Origin: Streptomyces milbemycinicus
GTDB lineage: Bacteria > Actinomycetota > Actinomycetes > Streptomycetales > Streptomycetaceae
DNA length: 54,595 bases
Assembly: GCF_002154605.1 (NCBI RefSeq)
Contig: NZ_MUNE01000100.1
Span: forward strand, 1 to 54,595
Direction: 5' to 3'
The first letter of the stretch is position 1. Every line of letters begins with the position of its first letter. Under the pieces are notes generated by a model. The model was not told where the DNA came from. It searched no databases and saw only the letters and a list, made by a program, of their open reading frames with translations. Shown in pieces: positions 7,602 through 18,824 of this stretch. A program made the position numbers and the translations under genes.

Positions 7602-8318
7602 TTGATCAAACTATGTGGAGTGGGCGCAATACTCACCATGCTCCTCGCCGTCCTGGCATTGCCCGAATCGGCCTGGGCAATCCAGGGCGGGTCCGTCAGC
7701 AAGCACGGCCCGTGGGCCGTCCGTGTCTACGCCGACGGCGACCCCTCGTGCACAGGTACGGTGGTCGACCCCGAGTGGGTGCTCACTGCCGGCCACTGCG
7801 TCCGATACGACAATTGGCGCATCACCTTGCGGGTCGGCAGCCTCGACCAGCGGCACGGCACCATCGTGCGCCGGATCGAGAACGCCACCCTGTTCACTCC
7901 CAAAGCCGACGTGGCACTCGTGAAGGTTCCCCGACTCAAGGTCAAGCCGATCGAGCTGGGGCGCAGCGGAGACGTGAAGGTGGGCCGGAGTGTTCGCGCA
8001 TACGGTTGGGGGGCCACGTGCGCTCCCCCGAAGCCTGAGTCCTCATGCCAGTCCAATGTGCTCAAGCAGGCGCAGTTGAAGGTCGCGGCACACTCGGACC
8101 GGCGGTGCGAACTCATGGTAGGAGCGGACGACTTCTGCGCCGCGCGGGGGAACGGCCTCCCCGTGGGAGGCGATTCGGGCGGCCCGGCGACGGTCCGGAA
8201 CCGGACCGGTCATGAGGTGCTGGTAGGGGTTCTCTCCGGATCCGACCGGGAGACTGTCGCGTCATTCGCGGACATCACACGCCTGCGCTCGTGGATTGTC
8301 TCGGTCACCCGTTCCTGA
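7602..8318 (+). CDS. Secreted trypsin-like serine protease (S1 family)
   Basis: 238 aa from TTG 7602, giving a signal peptide (LTMLLAVLALPESAWA) and then IQGGSVSKHGPWAVRVY, which resembles the activated N-terminus of chymotrypsin-fold proteases. The catalytic triad is visible: His65 in TAGHC, Asp103 in KADVALVK and Ser192 in GGDSGGP. Paired cysteines fit the usual disulfides. It is likely an extracellular protease processed after QG or directly by signal peptidase. The start codon is uncertain because no strong ribosome binding site is present. It stands alone between debris blocks. Confidence 0.85.
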   Translation: MIKLCGVGAILTMLLAVLALPESAWAIQGGSVSKHGPWAVRVYADGDPSCTGTVVDPEWVLTAGHCVRYDNWRITLRVGSLDQRHGTIVRRIENATLFTPKADVALVKVPRLKVKPIELGRSGDVKVGRSVRAYGWGATCAPPKPESSCQSNVLKQAQLKVAAHSDRRCELMVGADDFCAARGNGLPVGGDSGGPATVRNRTGHEVLVGVLSGSDRETVASFADITRLRSWIVSVTRS

Positions 8319-8465
8319 GGGCCCACAGCCGTGACCCGGGACGCTCGCAACCTGACTGGTCAGACACCACGTTCGCCGCATTCTCCCGAGTGTCGGGGAA
8401 TATCAGCCGGGTCGAGAAGGCGGCCGCTCCCCGCCACGCCGGCCGTGCGCCTTACCGGTAGTTCG

Positions 8466-10650
<2,185 letters not shown>

Positions 10651-10687
10651 ACGCGGCGGTACGCCGGGTGTGGAGAGGACGCATGCG

Positions 10688-11458
10688 ATGACCGCTGCTC
10701 TGCAACCGACGGTGGACATCCGCCGCAGCCGGGAACGGTACAAAACAGAGCTGTCCTGGCTTGATTCCAAGCACTCCTTCTCTTTCTCGCACCACTACGA
10801 CCCTCAGAACACCCACCATGGACTGCTGCTGGTTAACAACGACGACATCGTCACCGCCGGCACCGGCTTCGAAACGCATCCACACCAGGACATGGAGATC
10901 GTCACGTGGGTGCTGCAGGGGTCACTGGTCCACCAGGACTCCACCGGCCACACCGGGCTGATCTACCCCGGACTCGCCCAGCGCATGAGCGCCGGGACGG
11001 GCATCCTGCATTCGGAGAAGAACGACTCCTGGCGAGTTGAGGGCGTCAGCCCCCACACCGACCCCGTGCACTTCGTACAGATGTGGGTCGTGCCCGACGA
11101 GGAGCGCATCACTCCCGGCTACGAACAGTTGGAGATCGACGATGCACTGTTGCACGGCGGCCTGGTCACCGTGGCCTCGGGAATGGACCGGCATGCCGAC
11201 GCATCGGCGATCCGCATCAAGAACAAGTACGCCGGACTGCACGCGGCACGACTGAACCCGGGCGACTCGGTGCTCCTTCCCGAGGCGCCGTTCCTTCACC
11301 TCTTCGTTCCCCGCGGCACCGTCACGCTGGAGGCATCCGGAAAACTCGAAGCCGGGGATTCCGTGCGCTTCACTGCAACCGGAGGCCAGCGGATCACCGC
11401 CGACGAACCCGCCGAAATCCTCGTCTGGGAAATGCACGCCACTGTCAAAGGATGGTAA
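10688..11458 (+). CDS. Pirin-family bicupin protein
   Basis: 256 aa from ATG 10688 (GGAGAGG upstream, preferred over in-frame GTG 10670). Cupin metal ligands are conserved: His64 and His66 in ETHPHQDME (with Glu70 nearby), then His108 and Glu110 in ILHSEKND. A C-terminal second cupin half (LLPEAPFLHLFVPRG, GDSVRFTATGGQ) completes the fold. Pirins bind iron and include quercetin 2,3-dioxygenases and redox-sensing cofactors; the substrate here is unknown. Length is typical of the short bacterial group. Confidence 0.88.
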   Translation: MTAALQPTVDIRRSRERYKTELSWLDSKHSFSFSHHYDPQNTHHGLLLVNNDDIVTAGTGFETHPHQDMEIVTWVLQGSLVHQDSTGHTGLIYPGLAQRMSAGTGILHSEKNDSWRVEGVSPHTDPVHFVQMWVVPDEERITPGYEQLEIDDALLHGGLVTVASGMDRHADASAIRIKNKYAGLHAARLNPGDSVLLPEAPFLHLFVPRGTVTLEASGKLEAGDSVRFTATGGQRITADEPAEILVWEMHATVKGW

Positions 11459-11496
11459 AACTCAACTCAGGCTCATCTTTTTGCATCGGGTGTGCT

Positions 11497-12183
11497 CTAG
11501 ATGCTGCCGCGAGAAGGGTCGGCGGCAGAAACCCCTTTCCAGCGCGAGCTTTGAAAGCGGACGCTCGCGACGAGCATAACGAGTCCGGCCGCTACTCCCG
11601 CAGGAAGAGCTGTGGTGAGCGGGGCGTGCAGTCCGTAGGCCACGACGCCGACGTCGGCACCGATGACGACACTCGTGATCACACCAATACTGCCCGCAAC
11701 GCTGAGCATCCGCTGAAATGGCTGTCGGTGCGGCGTCAACATGACCACGGCCTGCTCGGCACCGGCCACAGCGAGGAGCAGGTCGGCCAGCTCGGGAACC
11801 AGTTCCGCGTACATGGCGCGCAGTCTGGCGATACGGATATTGAACTGCCAGTCGTCAATGGAGATCTCCAGGCAGCGAACGAAGGTGACCACACCCAAGA
11901 ACGCCAGCGACGACAGTACCAGCGTGTAAAAGGTGGTGGTCCCTGCACTGTGCCCGGCGCGACCGTAGAACCCGAGAGCAATGAGGCCGGCCGACAAGGC
12001 GCCGAGGAAAATGCTGGCCCGTCCGTTGGCTTCGCTGATCGTGGCGGCGCGTTGCGTCTGCATGTTGTAGTGCTCGGTGGTCAACACAGTGATCCAGGCT
12101 GATGCGGCCGCGCCGGCGGCACTGAGCCGCAGGGGTTCATTCGGGCCCGGACCTGGCGGCTGTTCCGGGCAGGATTCGGTCAT
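11497..12183 (-). CDS. Four-helix membrane protein of unknown function
   Basis: 228 aa. After a proline-rich N-terminus comes a soluble helix (TEHYNMQTQRAATISEANGR), then hydrophobic segments at about residues 58-75 (IFLGALSAGLIALGFYG), 86-105 (FYTLVLSSLAFLGVVTFV), 165-185 (SVAGSIGVITSVVIGADVGV) and 192-210 (TALPAGVAAGLVMLVASV). Between pairs two and three is a cytoplasmic helical segment of about 55 residues. The two-hairpin topology resembles SLATT or Pycsar-TM proteins but I saw no diagnostic motif. The gene has its own strand and no obvious partner. Confidence 0.65.
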   Translation of the reverse strand: MTESCPEQPPGPGPNEPLRLSAAGAAASAWITVLTTEHYNMQTQRAATISEANGRASIFLGALSAGLIALGFYGRAGHSAGTTTFYTLVLSSLAFLGVVTFVRCLEISIDDWQFNIRIARLRAMYAELVPELADLLLAVAGAEQAVVMLTPHRQPFQRMLSVAGSIGVITSVVIGADVGVVAYGLHAPLTTALPAGVAAGLVMLVASVRFQSSRWKGVSAADPSRGSI

Positions 12184-12380
12184 GGTTGAGTCAATCTGCC
12201 GTCCCCTTGTCCATCAATGCATCAATTCTTACATACAGTGACAGTTTCAGGAGTGTGTTGCGCCGCGTGGCGTAGGCCTCGATCCAAATCGTGGCCGCGC
12301 AAGGCGGCTCCTGGTTTCCGGGAACGGCTGGTCAGCAGTCCAGCGCACCTTTGGTGCGCGCCGGGGGCGTGGTAAATGCT

Positions 12381-12933
12381 TTAGCGGGAACGTCCCGGTG
12401 AGCGGGGAGCGACCGGTTTCGGCACGGAAGCTGGGCGGGAAAGGGATGGTGTCGGGCGGACCGGCGGGAGAACCTTACCCGTGCCGCTGAGGCGGTCGTC
12501 GCACCCCGTCAGGGCTTCATGGACCGTTTCGAAGCCGCCCTCGCGCAGTGTGTGCGTTCCCGCCTCGATATCGGCTTCCTCGACCACGACACGGAACGGG
12601 GACGGGGCACGCTCATCCAGGGCGCGTAGTGTCGCGAGGGTGACCCAGTCGTCCGGGTCGTCCCGGGTGTAGGACCAGCCGAGGGCATAGTGGTTCCCGT
12701 CACTCATGAGGCGTTGCTCCAGGGCCCGCGTCACCTCGTCGGCCGGCGCGGTGCCCCATTCGGGGTCGAGTGCGATGGACTCGGGCGGACAGCCGCGATG
12801 GATCAGCCAGGACTGCGCGATCGAAGGCAGAGGCAGCGGCGCCTGCTCGAAGCGGAACGTCCGCCTCTCGTGGTCTCGTTGCAGGTAGAGAGCCACGTAC
12901 TGCGGCACTGCGGGTGCCGATAAATCATCCGTG
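12381..12933 (-). pseudogene. Hypothetical protein, 5' end lost at an IS boundary
   Basis: The minus frame reads PQYVALYLQRDHERRTFRFE, IAQSWLIHRGCPPESIALDP, then DDWVTLATLRALDERAPSPF and GTHTLREGGFETVHEALTGC, followed by a proline- and serine-rich tail. Codon use is coding-like. No start codon with a ribosome binding site is found between the coding part and the transposase stop at 12938, so the N-terminus was probably removed by the insertion. No family was recognised. Confidence 0.5.
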
Positions 12934-12937
12934 CAGG

Positions 12938-13375
12938 TCACGCCGCGTGCTGGTATTCGTGGAGGGTTCCGCTGAGTCGGTCTCGTCGGCTGACTTCCAG
13001 GTGGGCGAGTTGGGCTTGTTGGGTGATGGGTGTGGGTAGCGGGCGGCATGGGGCGGCTTGCTTCAGGGCCCTGTGCGGGCGTTGATCGTTGTAGAAGGAT
13101 TCGTACTCGCGCAGGGCGTGGAGAAGGTGTCGCTGGTTCCAGATCAAGGTCCGGTCCAGGAGTTCGGTGCGGCAGGTCTGTATCCATCGCTCCATGAGCG
13201 AGTTCATCCTCGGCATCCGAATGCCGGTGGTGACGACCTTGAGACCGGCATCGGTCATCAGGGCGTCGAAGGCGACTGTGAACTTGGAATCGCGATCGCG
13301 GATGAGGAACTTCGCCTTGCTGCCCGCGTCCTCGAGGTCCATGAGGAGGTTGCGTCCGAGCTGCACGATCCTGTG
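12938..13375 (-). pseudogene. rve-type transposase, C-terminal fragment
   Basis: About 143 codons: [34 protein letters not shown] (second catalytic Asp), MNSLMERWIQTCRTELLDRT (catalytic Glu), then NDQRPHRALKQAAP and LHEYQHAA. The N-terminal half and first Asp are missing; similarity stops at about 13375, next to the divergent transposase at 13440. It is a dead copy of a relative of the other rve-type elements. Confidence 0.8.
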
Positions 13376-13439
13376 GGGCTCGGAAAGTCGTCGCCGCAGG
13401 TAACGTCAGGTATTCGGTCTCGGCTGGCAGCATGTCCGC

Positions 13440-14526
13440 GTGACCGTCTCACTGGTGTACAAGATCGCCCGCAAGCTGCTGTCCATCCCCCCGGGTACTG
13501 CTGCGCAGCCAGGCCACGAAGGACGCGGAGTTGCTCGTGTTGCGGCACGAGAACGCGGTGCTGCGCCGTCAGATCAACGGCCGGGTGCGCTATGAGCCCT
13601 TTGATCGGTTCTGGCTGGCTGCGCTGTCGGGCCTGATACCCCGCTACCGGTGGCGTGAGGTCTTCCCGGTCACGCCCGGCACCCTGCTGGCCTGGCATCG
13701 CAGGTTCATCGCGGCGAAATGGGACTACAGCGCGCAGCGCGCTCGGACCGGGCGACCACCGACCAGGGCGGCGCTCAGGAAGCTGATACTGCGACTGGCC
13801 CGGGAGAACACAGGGTGGGGCCACAGGCGGATCCAGGGCGAGCTGGCTCGCCTCGGGCATCCGATCGCCGCATCCACGGTGTGGGAGATCCTGAACGCTG
13901 CGGGCATTGATCCGGCCCCACGCCGCGCCGGCCCAACCTGGCGCGAGTTCCTCACGAACCAGGCCGAGGGCATCATCGCTGCAGACTTCTTCCATCTCGA
14001 CACCGTGCGCGGACGCCGACTGTACGCGCTGGCCTTCCTCGAACACGGCACCCGGCGCCTCCACATCTCAGGCGTCACGGCCCATCCCACCCAGGAATGG
14101 GCCGTACAGCAGGCCCGGAACACAGCCGCCGACCTCGGCATGCGGACGGAGTCCCTGCGGTTCCTGCTACGTGACCGCGACGGCAAGTACGGACAGTCCT
14201 TCGACGCCGTCTTCGAAGCCGATGGCATGGAGGTGATCAAGAGCGCGCCACGAACACCGAGAATGAACGCCCACTATGAACGGGTGATCGGCAGCATCCG
14301 GCGCGAAACCCTCGACCACATCCTGATCACGAACGAGGCACACGTCCGACGAGTCCTGGCCGCCTACCAACGGCACTACAACACACACCGCCCTCATCGA
14401 AGCCGAGGCCAGCTACCTCCTGACGCTCACCAGCAGCCCACCACCGTGCACAACCCCGACGCGCACAAACTCCTACGTACACATGTCCTCGGCGGCGTCA
14501 TTAACGAATACCGCTATGCCGCTTGA
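13440..14526 (+). pseudogene. rve-type transposase with one N-terminal frameshift
   Basis: From GTG 13440 the frame reads VTVSLVYKIARKLLSIP, then shifts at the C6 run 13485-13490; the continuing frame is LLRSQATKDAELLVLRHENA. From about 13531 a 331-aa open frame holds the whole catalytic core: ADFFHLD, LLRDRDGKYGQSF and NAHYERVIGSIRRE, ending GGVINEYRYAA. A shortened protein from an internal GTG near 13531 is possible. The shift could be real, programmed, or a base-calling error in the homopolymer. Confidence 0.75.
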
Positions 14527-14544
14527 CCAGCAGCGATGACTTTT

Positions 14545-14834
14545 CGAGCCCGACAGGTCGGTACCGAGATGCCGTTGTCCCTGGCGAGTTGAACCAGCCG
14601 GGTACCGTCGACGAACCAGCGCAGCACGAGCACCGCCTGTTTGAAGACGCCCAGCACGCGAGTGCCCTTGCGGGTCCCGGGCTGCTCGCGGTGGCCGCAC
14701 AGCAGCTTCGCGAGGTGCTCGGCGGTTGCCCTGCGGACATCGAGCACGGCGGTGTAGGTGACACTGGATGCCACGTGGAGCCTCTGGTTGTACGGAACGT
14801 GATCTTCGCAGAACGTTCCTACCAGGGGCTTCAC
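14545..14834 (-). pseudogene. IS5-like (DDE_4 group) transposase, N-terminal fragment
   Basis: The minus frame reads VTYTAVLDVRRATAEHLAKL, RKGTRVLGVFKQAVLVLRWF and GTRLVQLARDNGIS, the N-terminal helix-turn-helix region of IS5-superfamily transposases common in Streptomyces. The sequence after NGIS (expected to be S-T-G-Y-R-Y) is replaced by unrelated residues where the element ending near 14540 begins. The catalytic domain is absent here. A C-terminal fragment of the same family lies at 21815-22300. Confidence 0.65.
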
Positions 14835-14914
14835 TCATGTCTGACGCCGAGTCACCATCCCGCCGTCCGGCATGATCACACACCGCAACCGTTACGTTGC
14901 CGAGAAGACTTCAG

Positions 14915-15658
14915 CTACCGGAGGGCAGCAGCGTGCAGTTCGCGGAGCACATCACCCAGAACGGTGGAGGCGTCGCCGAGCACTTCCCGCTCGAACGTCG
15001 AAGCGTTGTCGGTCCATGGTTGGGCGTTGACGAGTACCCGGACCGTGCCGGGACGGCAGAAGTCGATGAGCCCGGCGGCGGGAAACACCGTCCCGGAAGT
15101 GCCGACGGCGATCCACACGTCAGCGTGGCGGGCAGCGTCGATCGAGGCGCGCATCTTCCTGGCGGGGAGTTGCTCTCCGAACAGGACGACGTCAAGGCGG
15201 GCAACGCGCCCGCAGCGCGGGCAGGTGGGCACGGTTTCGTGGAGGTTCTCATCAAACCAGGCACCGTGGCGGGCGTGGCATGCCTTCCCGGAGCAGCGGG
15301 TGCGGAACACGCTGCCGTGGAGTTCGGTGACGTTCGTGGATCCCGCCCGGGTGTGGAGCCCGTCGATGTTCTGGGTGGCGATGTGCACGTCGAAGTGGGC
15401 TTCGGCAGCGACCAACGCCTGGTGCGCCGGGTTGGGTTGGGCGGTGTATGAGGCGCGACGTAGTTCGTTCCAGTGGTCCCACGACTGTTGGGCTTTGCCG
15501 TGCCAGCGGGACGCGGTGGTGAACTTCGCGGTGTCCGGGTTGCGGTCCCACATGCCGTTGCCGCCCCGGTAGACGGGCAGCCCCGATGGGGCGGAGATAC
15601 CAGCCCCGGTGAGGACCGCGAGCCGAGGTTTGTGGTCAGCGATCGCGACATCAGTCAT
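14915..15658 (-). CDS. Sir2-family NAD-dependent protein deacylase (sirtuin)
   Basis: 247 aa from ATG 15658; an in-frame GTG at 15694 would add 12 residues, and neither has a convincing ribosome binding site. NAD-binding GAGISAPSGLPVYRG (from residue 18), TQNIDGLHTRAG (95-106), catalytic His114 in ELHGSV, and four zinc cysteines (122, 127, 146, 149) are all present. These mark an active, zinc-containing sirtuin that removes acyl groups from lysines using NAD. There is no fused effector domain and no Argonaute or HerA neighbour, so a defence role is not supported. Confidence 0.88.
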   Translation of the reverse strand: MTDVAIADHKPRLAVLTGAGISAPSGLPVYRGGNGMWDRNPDTAKFTTASRWHGKAQQSWDHWNELRRASYTAQPNPAHQALVAAEAHFDVHIATQNIDGLHTRAGSTNVTELHGSVFRTRCSGKACHARHGAWFDENLHETVPTCPRCGRVARLDVVLFGEQLPARKMRASIDAARHADVWIAVGTSGTVFPAAGLIDFCRPGTVRVLVNAQPWTDNASTFEREVLGDASTVLGDVLRELHAAALR

Positions 15659-15908
15659 ACGATCATTGTCGGCCCTGGCGGAGTCTCGGGACACCGGATT
15701 TCTACAACCTCACCTCCTGCTCTGCTGGGCGCACGAAAGCCCGAGGCCAGTGCTGATGGGTGGACCATCACCGCCGCCAGCCACTCACCGCCGTCCATGA
15801 CGCCTCCTCGCTCCGCTGTCCCCGGCCGACTCGCGACGAACTGACACGGCACCCCGGGCATGAAGGAAGATAGAGCAACGAGCACGGCAACCTTGCGGAT
15901 CTTGAAGC

Positions 15909-16529
15909 GTGGAAAACTCCATGATCCACAGGCGCCGTGCTCGCCGCATATCGGGACACTCGCCATCCGCGATCAGGTCAAACGGCCCCGCCTGCGGGGT
16001 CTTCGCCACCCGGCTGGGCGGTGAACTCGCCGAGCCCGACCAGGCGTTCAACGCCTTGATCCGGGGCGTCCACGCTGTCGCCGAACGTGCCAACGCCCTG
16101 CATGTCGTCGAGGCGGCCCAGTCGATGATCGCCAATGCCGCGAAGCAGTTGCGGGACAAGTCCTCGCCCGACAGGGCGCGGGTGGTATTCATCGTGTCCC
16201 ACTTTCTCGACCGGCCCTACGTGGAATGTCTCGACCTGGTGATCGCGCACGCCTTGACTGCCCCGACGCTGCCAGACGAGATCGACGCCATGTGGGTGTT
16301 CTTCGCGCCCTCGCACCTGGTGGTGTGGTCGGCTGTCGAGCAGCGCTGGACGCAGCTTCTTCTCGGCAGTTTTAAGGAGGAGGGGACGGCCCCGGAGGTC
16401 GACTTCGGCATGGAGCCGCTGCAGCACTACGAGGGGCTGTTCCTGGAGCCGGCAGGGATCGACGGGCCCTCGCCCTTCTACTACGGCCTCGGGACTGGTG
16501 AGCTCGCATCCGCGGTTGACGCAGAGTGA
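15909..16529 (+). CDS. Hypothetical protein
   Basis: 206 aa if started at GTG 15909. Coding-like sequence is clearest from about residue 30: GVFATRLGGELAEPDQAFNA, VVFIVSHFLDRPYVECLDLV, IDAMWVFFAPSHLVVWSAVE. The C-terminal region has QHYEGLFLEPAG. The basic first 25 residues look non-native, so the true N-terminus may be lost. No family was recognised. It converges with the gene at 16600-17031. Confidence 0.45.
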   Translation: MENSMIHRRRARRISGHSPSAIRSNGPACGVFATRLGGELAEPDQAFNALIRGVHAVAERANALHVVEAAQSMIANAAKQLRDKSSPDRARVVFIVSHFLDRPYVECLDLVIAHALTAPTLPDEIDAMWVFFAPSHLVVWSAVEQRWTQLLLGSFKEEGTAPEVDFGMEPLQHYEGLFLEPAGIDGPSPFYYGLGTGELASAVDAE

Positions 16530-16599
16530 CGGCGGCCCGCATCCGTCCGGAATACGCGACACCTCAACATGCGAGCTCACCAGTCCCAGCCCGTGCCGG

Positions 16600-17031
16600 T
16601 CACGTACGGGCGAGCGTCGCTTCCTCCGCCGCGTAGACGGCCAGGCGTCGCGCGACGTCCTCAGTAAGGGCCCCGCGGTCCACTGCAACCTGCTGGGCGG
16701 GGGTGAGCCGGGTCCCAGCCGGTACCACGGTCTCCGCCGCGCGCAGCGGCAGCTCGTCGAGCCGCACCAGATACTGGAGCCGAGCCGCGGCCACCACACC
16801 GTCGGGTCGGGGAACTACCGCCCCCTCGATGAGCTGGTGGGCCTGGTCGAGCATGTGGTCCTCCGAGTCGACCCGGTCGCAGAACCACCCGCTGGCGAAC
16901 GGGTTCCAGAAGAGCACGTGCGTGCCGCTCAGGCCGATGCAGAGCGCCACTTCCGGGTCGGTCAGGTACCGGTCCGGCCAGGTGAACCCGCTCGTGGATC
17001 CGGCATCCGGGCCAAGCGCGGCCACCACCGC
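16600..17031 (-). CDS. Hypothetical protein, possibly N-terminally truncated
   Basis: About 143 aa from GTG 17031: VVAALGPDAGSTSGFTWPDR, then ALCIGLSGTHVLFWNPFASG and PDGVVAAARLQYLVRLDELP. In-frame coding sequence continues upstream (WRQLYENTAYLRA) to a stop near 17078 with no start codon, which suggests loss of the original N-terminus. No family was recognised. The next gene upstream is a serine recombinase on the same strand, about 1.1 kb away at its start. Confidence 0.45.
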   Translation of the reverse strand, partial: AVVAALGPDAGSTSGFTWPDRYLTDPEVALCIGLSGTHVLFWNPFASGWFCDRVDSEDHMLDQAHQLIEGAVVPRPDGVVAAARLQYLVRLDELPLRAAETVVPAGTRLTPAQQVAVDRGALTEDVARRLAVYAAEEATLART

Positions 17032-17124
17032 ACGCAGGTAGGCCGTGTTCTCGTATAGCTGCCGCCACCCGTCACGTAACGCTCAGTAGTTGCTGTTTAC
17101 ATTGGGCACGGTCTTCGGATCTGG

Positions 17125-18129
17125 TCACTCGATGCCGGAGGTAACAGTGCGGGCCGGGCGGGGCCGGGCGATGTCGTCCGTAGCCGTCAACGCGGCGAAG
17201 TCGGTGTGGGCCTGCTCGATGGCCTCGGGGTATGCCTGGGCCTTCTCGTGTTCGGCGAGTGCCCGGTAGATGCTTGAAAGGCTGGGGTTCTGACCTTTGC
17301 GGCGGCCGGTGGGGATCAGCAGGTCGGGCTGGATCTGCTCGACAGTCTCGCCGTTCGCGCGGCGGCGGAGCACGGTGTGCAGCATGTCGTCGGTGATGAC
17401 GGGCGGCCGGCCGCCGTGCTTCCCCTTGCGGGAGGCTGCATCGAGTCCTTCGAGGGTGGCCTCGCGGATGTTCTCGCGCTCGGTCTCGGCCATCGCGGCG
17501 AAGAAGCCGAACAGCAGGCGGCCGGGTCCGGTGGGGTCGTAGATCCCGGTCAGAGGTCCAGCGAGCATCTCCAACACCAGTCCGTGCGCGGTGAGACGGT
17601 CAGCGAGCGCGGTCAGCTCTGCTGCGTCGCGCCCGAGCCGTTTCATCTCGTTCACTGTGAAGATCACGCGGCAGTGCGGGGCGTGGGCCTTGATCTCGCG
17701 AGCGGCGGCAAGCGCGGCCTCGAACTGTGGACGGACCCGTACCCGGGTGCTGATCTTCTCCGCGAAGATCTTGTCCCGGGGGATGTTCTTCGCTGCGAGC
17801 GCGTCCAACTGCGACTGGAGTTCCTGGGTGAGGCTGGAGCACCTGGCGTATCCGATGCGGATGTCCGCGGTCGGGGTGTCGGGGTCGATCGGTGCCGGGA
17901 GGAGGGTGCCGGGCCGCCACGGCTGTCCGGGACCGCGGTCCGCGGGGGTCGGTACGCGCAGGAGCTTGGCGAGCCGGGGTACCTTCGTGAAGCGGCCGGT
18001 GTGGTAGGTGCCGGCGACCGCGCCGGACCGCGAGCGACAGGGCGAACCTGGCGATGCGTGACAGCGGGAGCAGGGATGGCGCTCGACATCGTCGGCATCG
18101 GACGCGAGTGCGGTTTGAGGGACCGTCAT
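17125..18129 (-). CDS. Serine recombinase (resolvase/invertase) with N-terminal zinc-finger-like segment
   Basis: 334 aa from ATG 18129 (ATG-like 18153 is an alternative). The N-terminus has a CSRCHASPGSPC zinc-binding-like motif (residues 20-31). The catalytic domain starts IRIGYARCSSLTQELQSQLD with Ser98 as nucleophile, followed by MKRLGRDAAELTALADRL and GFFAAMAETERENIREATLE. The C-terminal helix-turn-helix region is ETVEQIQPDLLIPTGRRKG. The size fits small DNA resolvases/invertases rather than large phage integrases. It may belong to a lost transposon or act as a plasmid resolution system. Confidence 0.85.
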   Translation of the reverse strand: MTVPQTALASDADDVERHPCSRCHASPGSPCRSRSGAVAGTYHTGRFTKVPRLAKLLRVPTPADRGPGQPWRPGTLLPAPIDPDTPTADIRIGYARCSSLTQELQSQLDALAAKNIPRDKIFAEKISTRVRVRPQFEAALAAAREIKAHAPHCRVIFTVNEMKRLGRDAAELTALADRLTAHGLVLEMLAGPLTGIYDPTGPGRLLFGFFAAMAETERENIREATLEGLDAASRKGKHGGRPPVITDDMLHTVLRRRANGETVEQIQPDLLIPTGRRKGQNPSLSSIYRALAEHEKAQAYPEAIEQAHTDFAALTATDDIARPRPARTVTSGIE

Positions 18130-18326
18130 GACCTCGGATACCGTCACAAACATTTCCCAGAATGGACCTCAACCCGCTTTTGAGTGAGAACGAGTTGTGA
18201 CAGCGGATCCGGGTTGCAGACCGTCATCGCGGACCGCTCTTGATCTTGCTCCGGGAAAGGGTCGTTTATGAGAGGGACAGCCCCCCCCGTCGGGATGGGG
18301 ACCGGATCAGCGGGCCGTGAAGTGCG

Positions 18327-18824
18327 TCAGTTCGAGCCCGGACTGGTAATGCGCTCGACGCGCGGCTTGGCGAGCCTGGTGTAGTCCGCGCCGGAGATGG
18401 CCAGCGAGCGGTCAAGGCGGGCAGCGTTGAAGTAGAGGCAGGGCTGGGCAATGACGTCCGGGTCTGCGACGAGTTCAAGTTCGGGGTCGAAGCTGAAGGG
18501 CAGGACAGTGCCGGGGACGGCGTGGGCCAGTCGCTCGGCCGTGGCTGCGTCGCAGAAACCGACGTAGCGGGCTGCGAACAGCGTGCGGATGGCGTTGAGG
18601 TCCACACGCCGGTCGCCGGGGACGACCGCGAGCACGTAGCGAGTGACTCGCCGGTCGATCTTGACGATCAGGATGAGGCATTTCGCGGCTTCCGACACCG
18701 GGTGTCCGCGCAGTGCGCTGACCGTTGCGGTTGTGCCTTCCGGTTCGTGGTCAATGAGCTTGTACACGGTTGCGGTGCTGTCGAGCAGGTTGATCAGACG
18801 CTGGTAGGTGTCGTTGTCCGGCAT
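18327..18824 (-). CDS. YbaK/ProX-type aminoacyl-tRNA deacylase family
   Basis: 165 aa; ATG 18824 is preceded by an excellent GAGGAG. YbaK-domain features are EPEGTTATVSALRGHPVSEA, AAKCLILIVKIDRR, RYVLAVVPGDRRVDLNAIRT and VIAQPCLYFNAARLDRSLAI. The family removes mis-attached amino acids from tRNA (Cys, Ala or Ser from tRNA-Pro). The start codon lies inside the 3' end of the EamA exporter gene (31-nt overlap), indicating translational coupling. An exported amino acid analogue that mischarges tRNA is a reasonable but untested link. Confidence 0.82.
   Translation of the reverse strand: MPDNDTYQRLINLLDSTATVYKLIDHEPEGTTATVSALRGHPVSEAAKCLILIVKIDRRVTRYVLAVVPGDRRVDLNAIRTLFAARYVGFCDAATAERLAHAVPGTVLPFSFDPELELVADPDVIAQPCLYFNAARLDRSLAISGADYTRLAKPRVERITSPGSN

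Noticed and set aside
12381..13433. A 350-residue minus-strand protein spanning the IS fragment
   Set aside because: Its first 165 residues are a shadow frame of the rve transposase fragment at 12938-13375; only the later part is coding-like.
14915..15658. Sirtuin as an antiphage defence gene
   Set aside because: It is a short stand-alone sirtuin with intact zinc cysteines and no fused SLOG, TIR-like or STAND domain and no Argonaute or HerA partner; a housekeeping deacylase is simpler.
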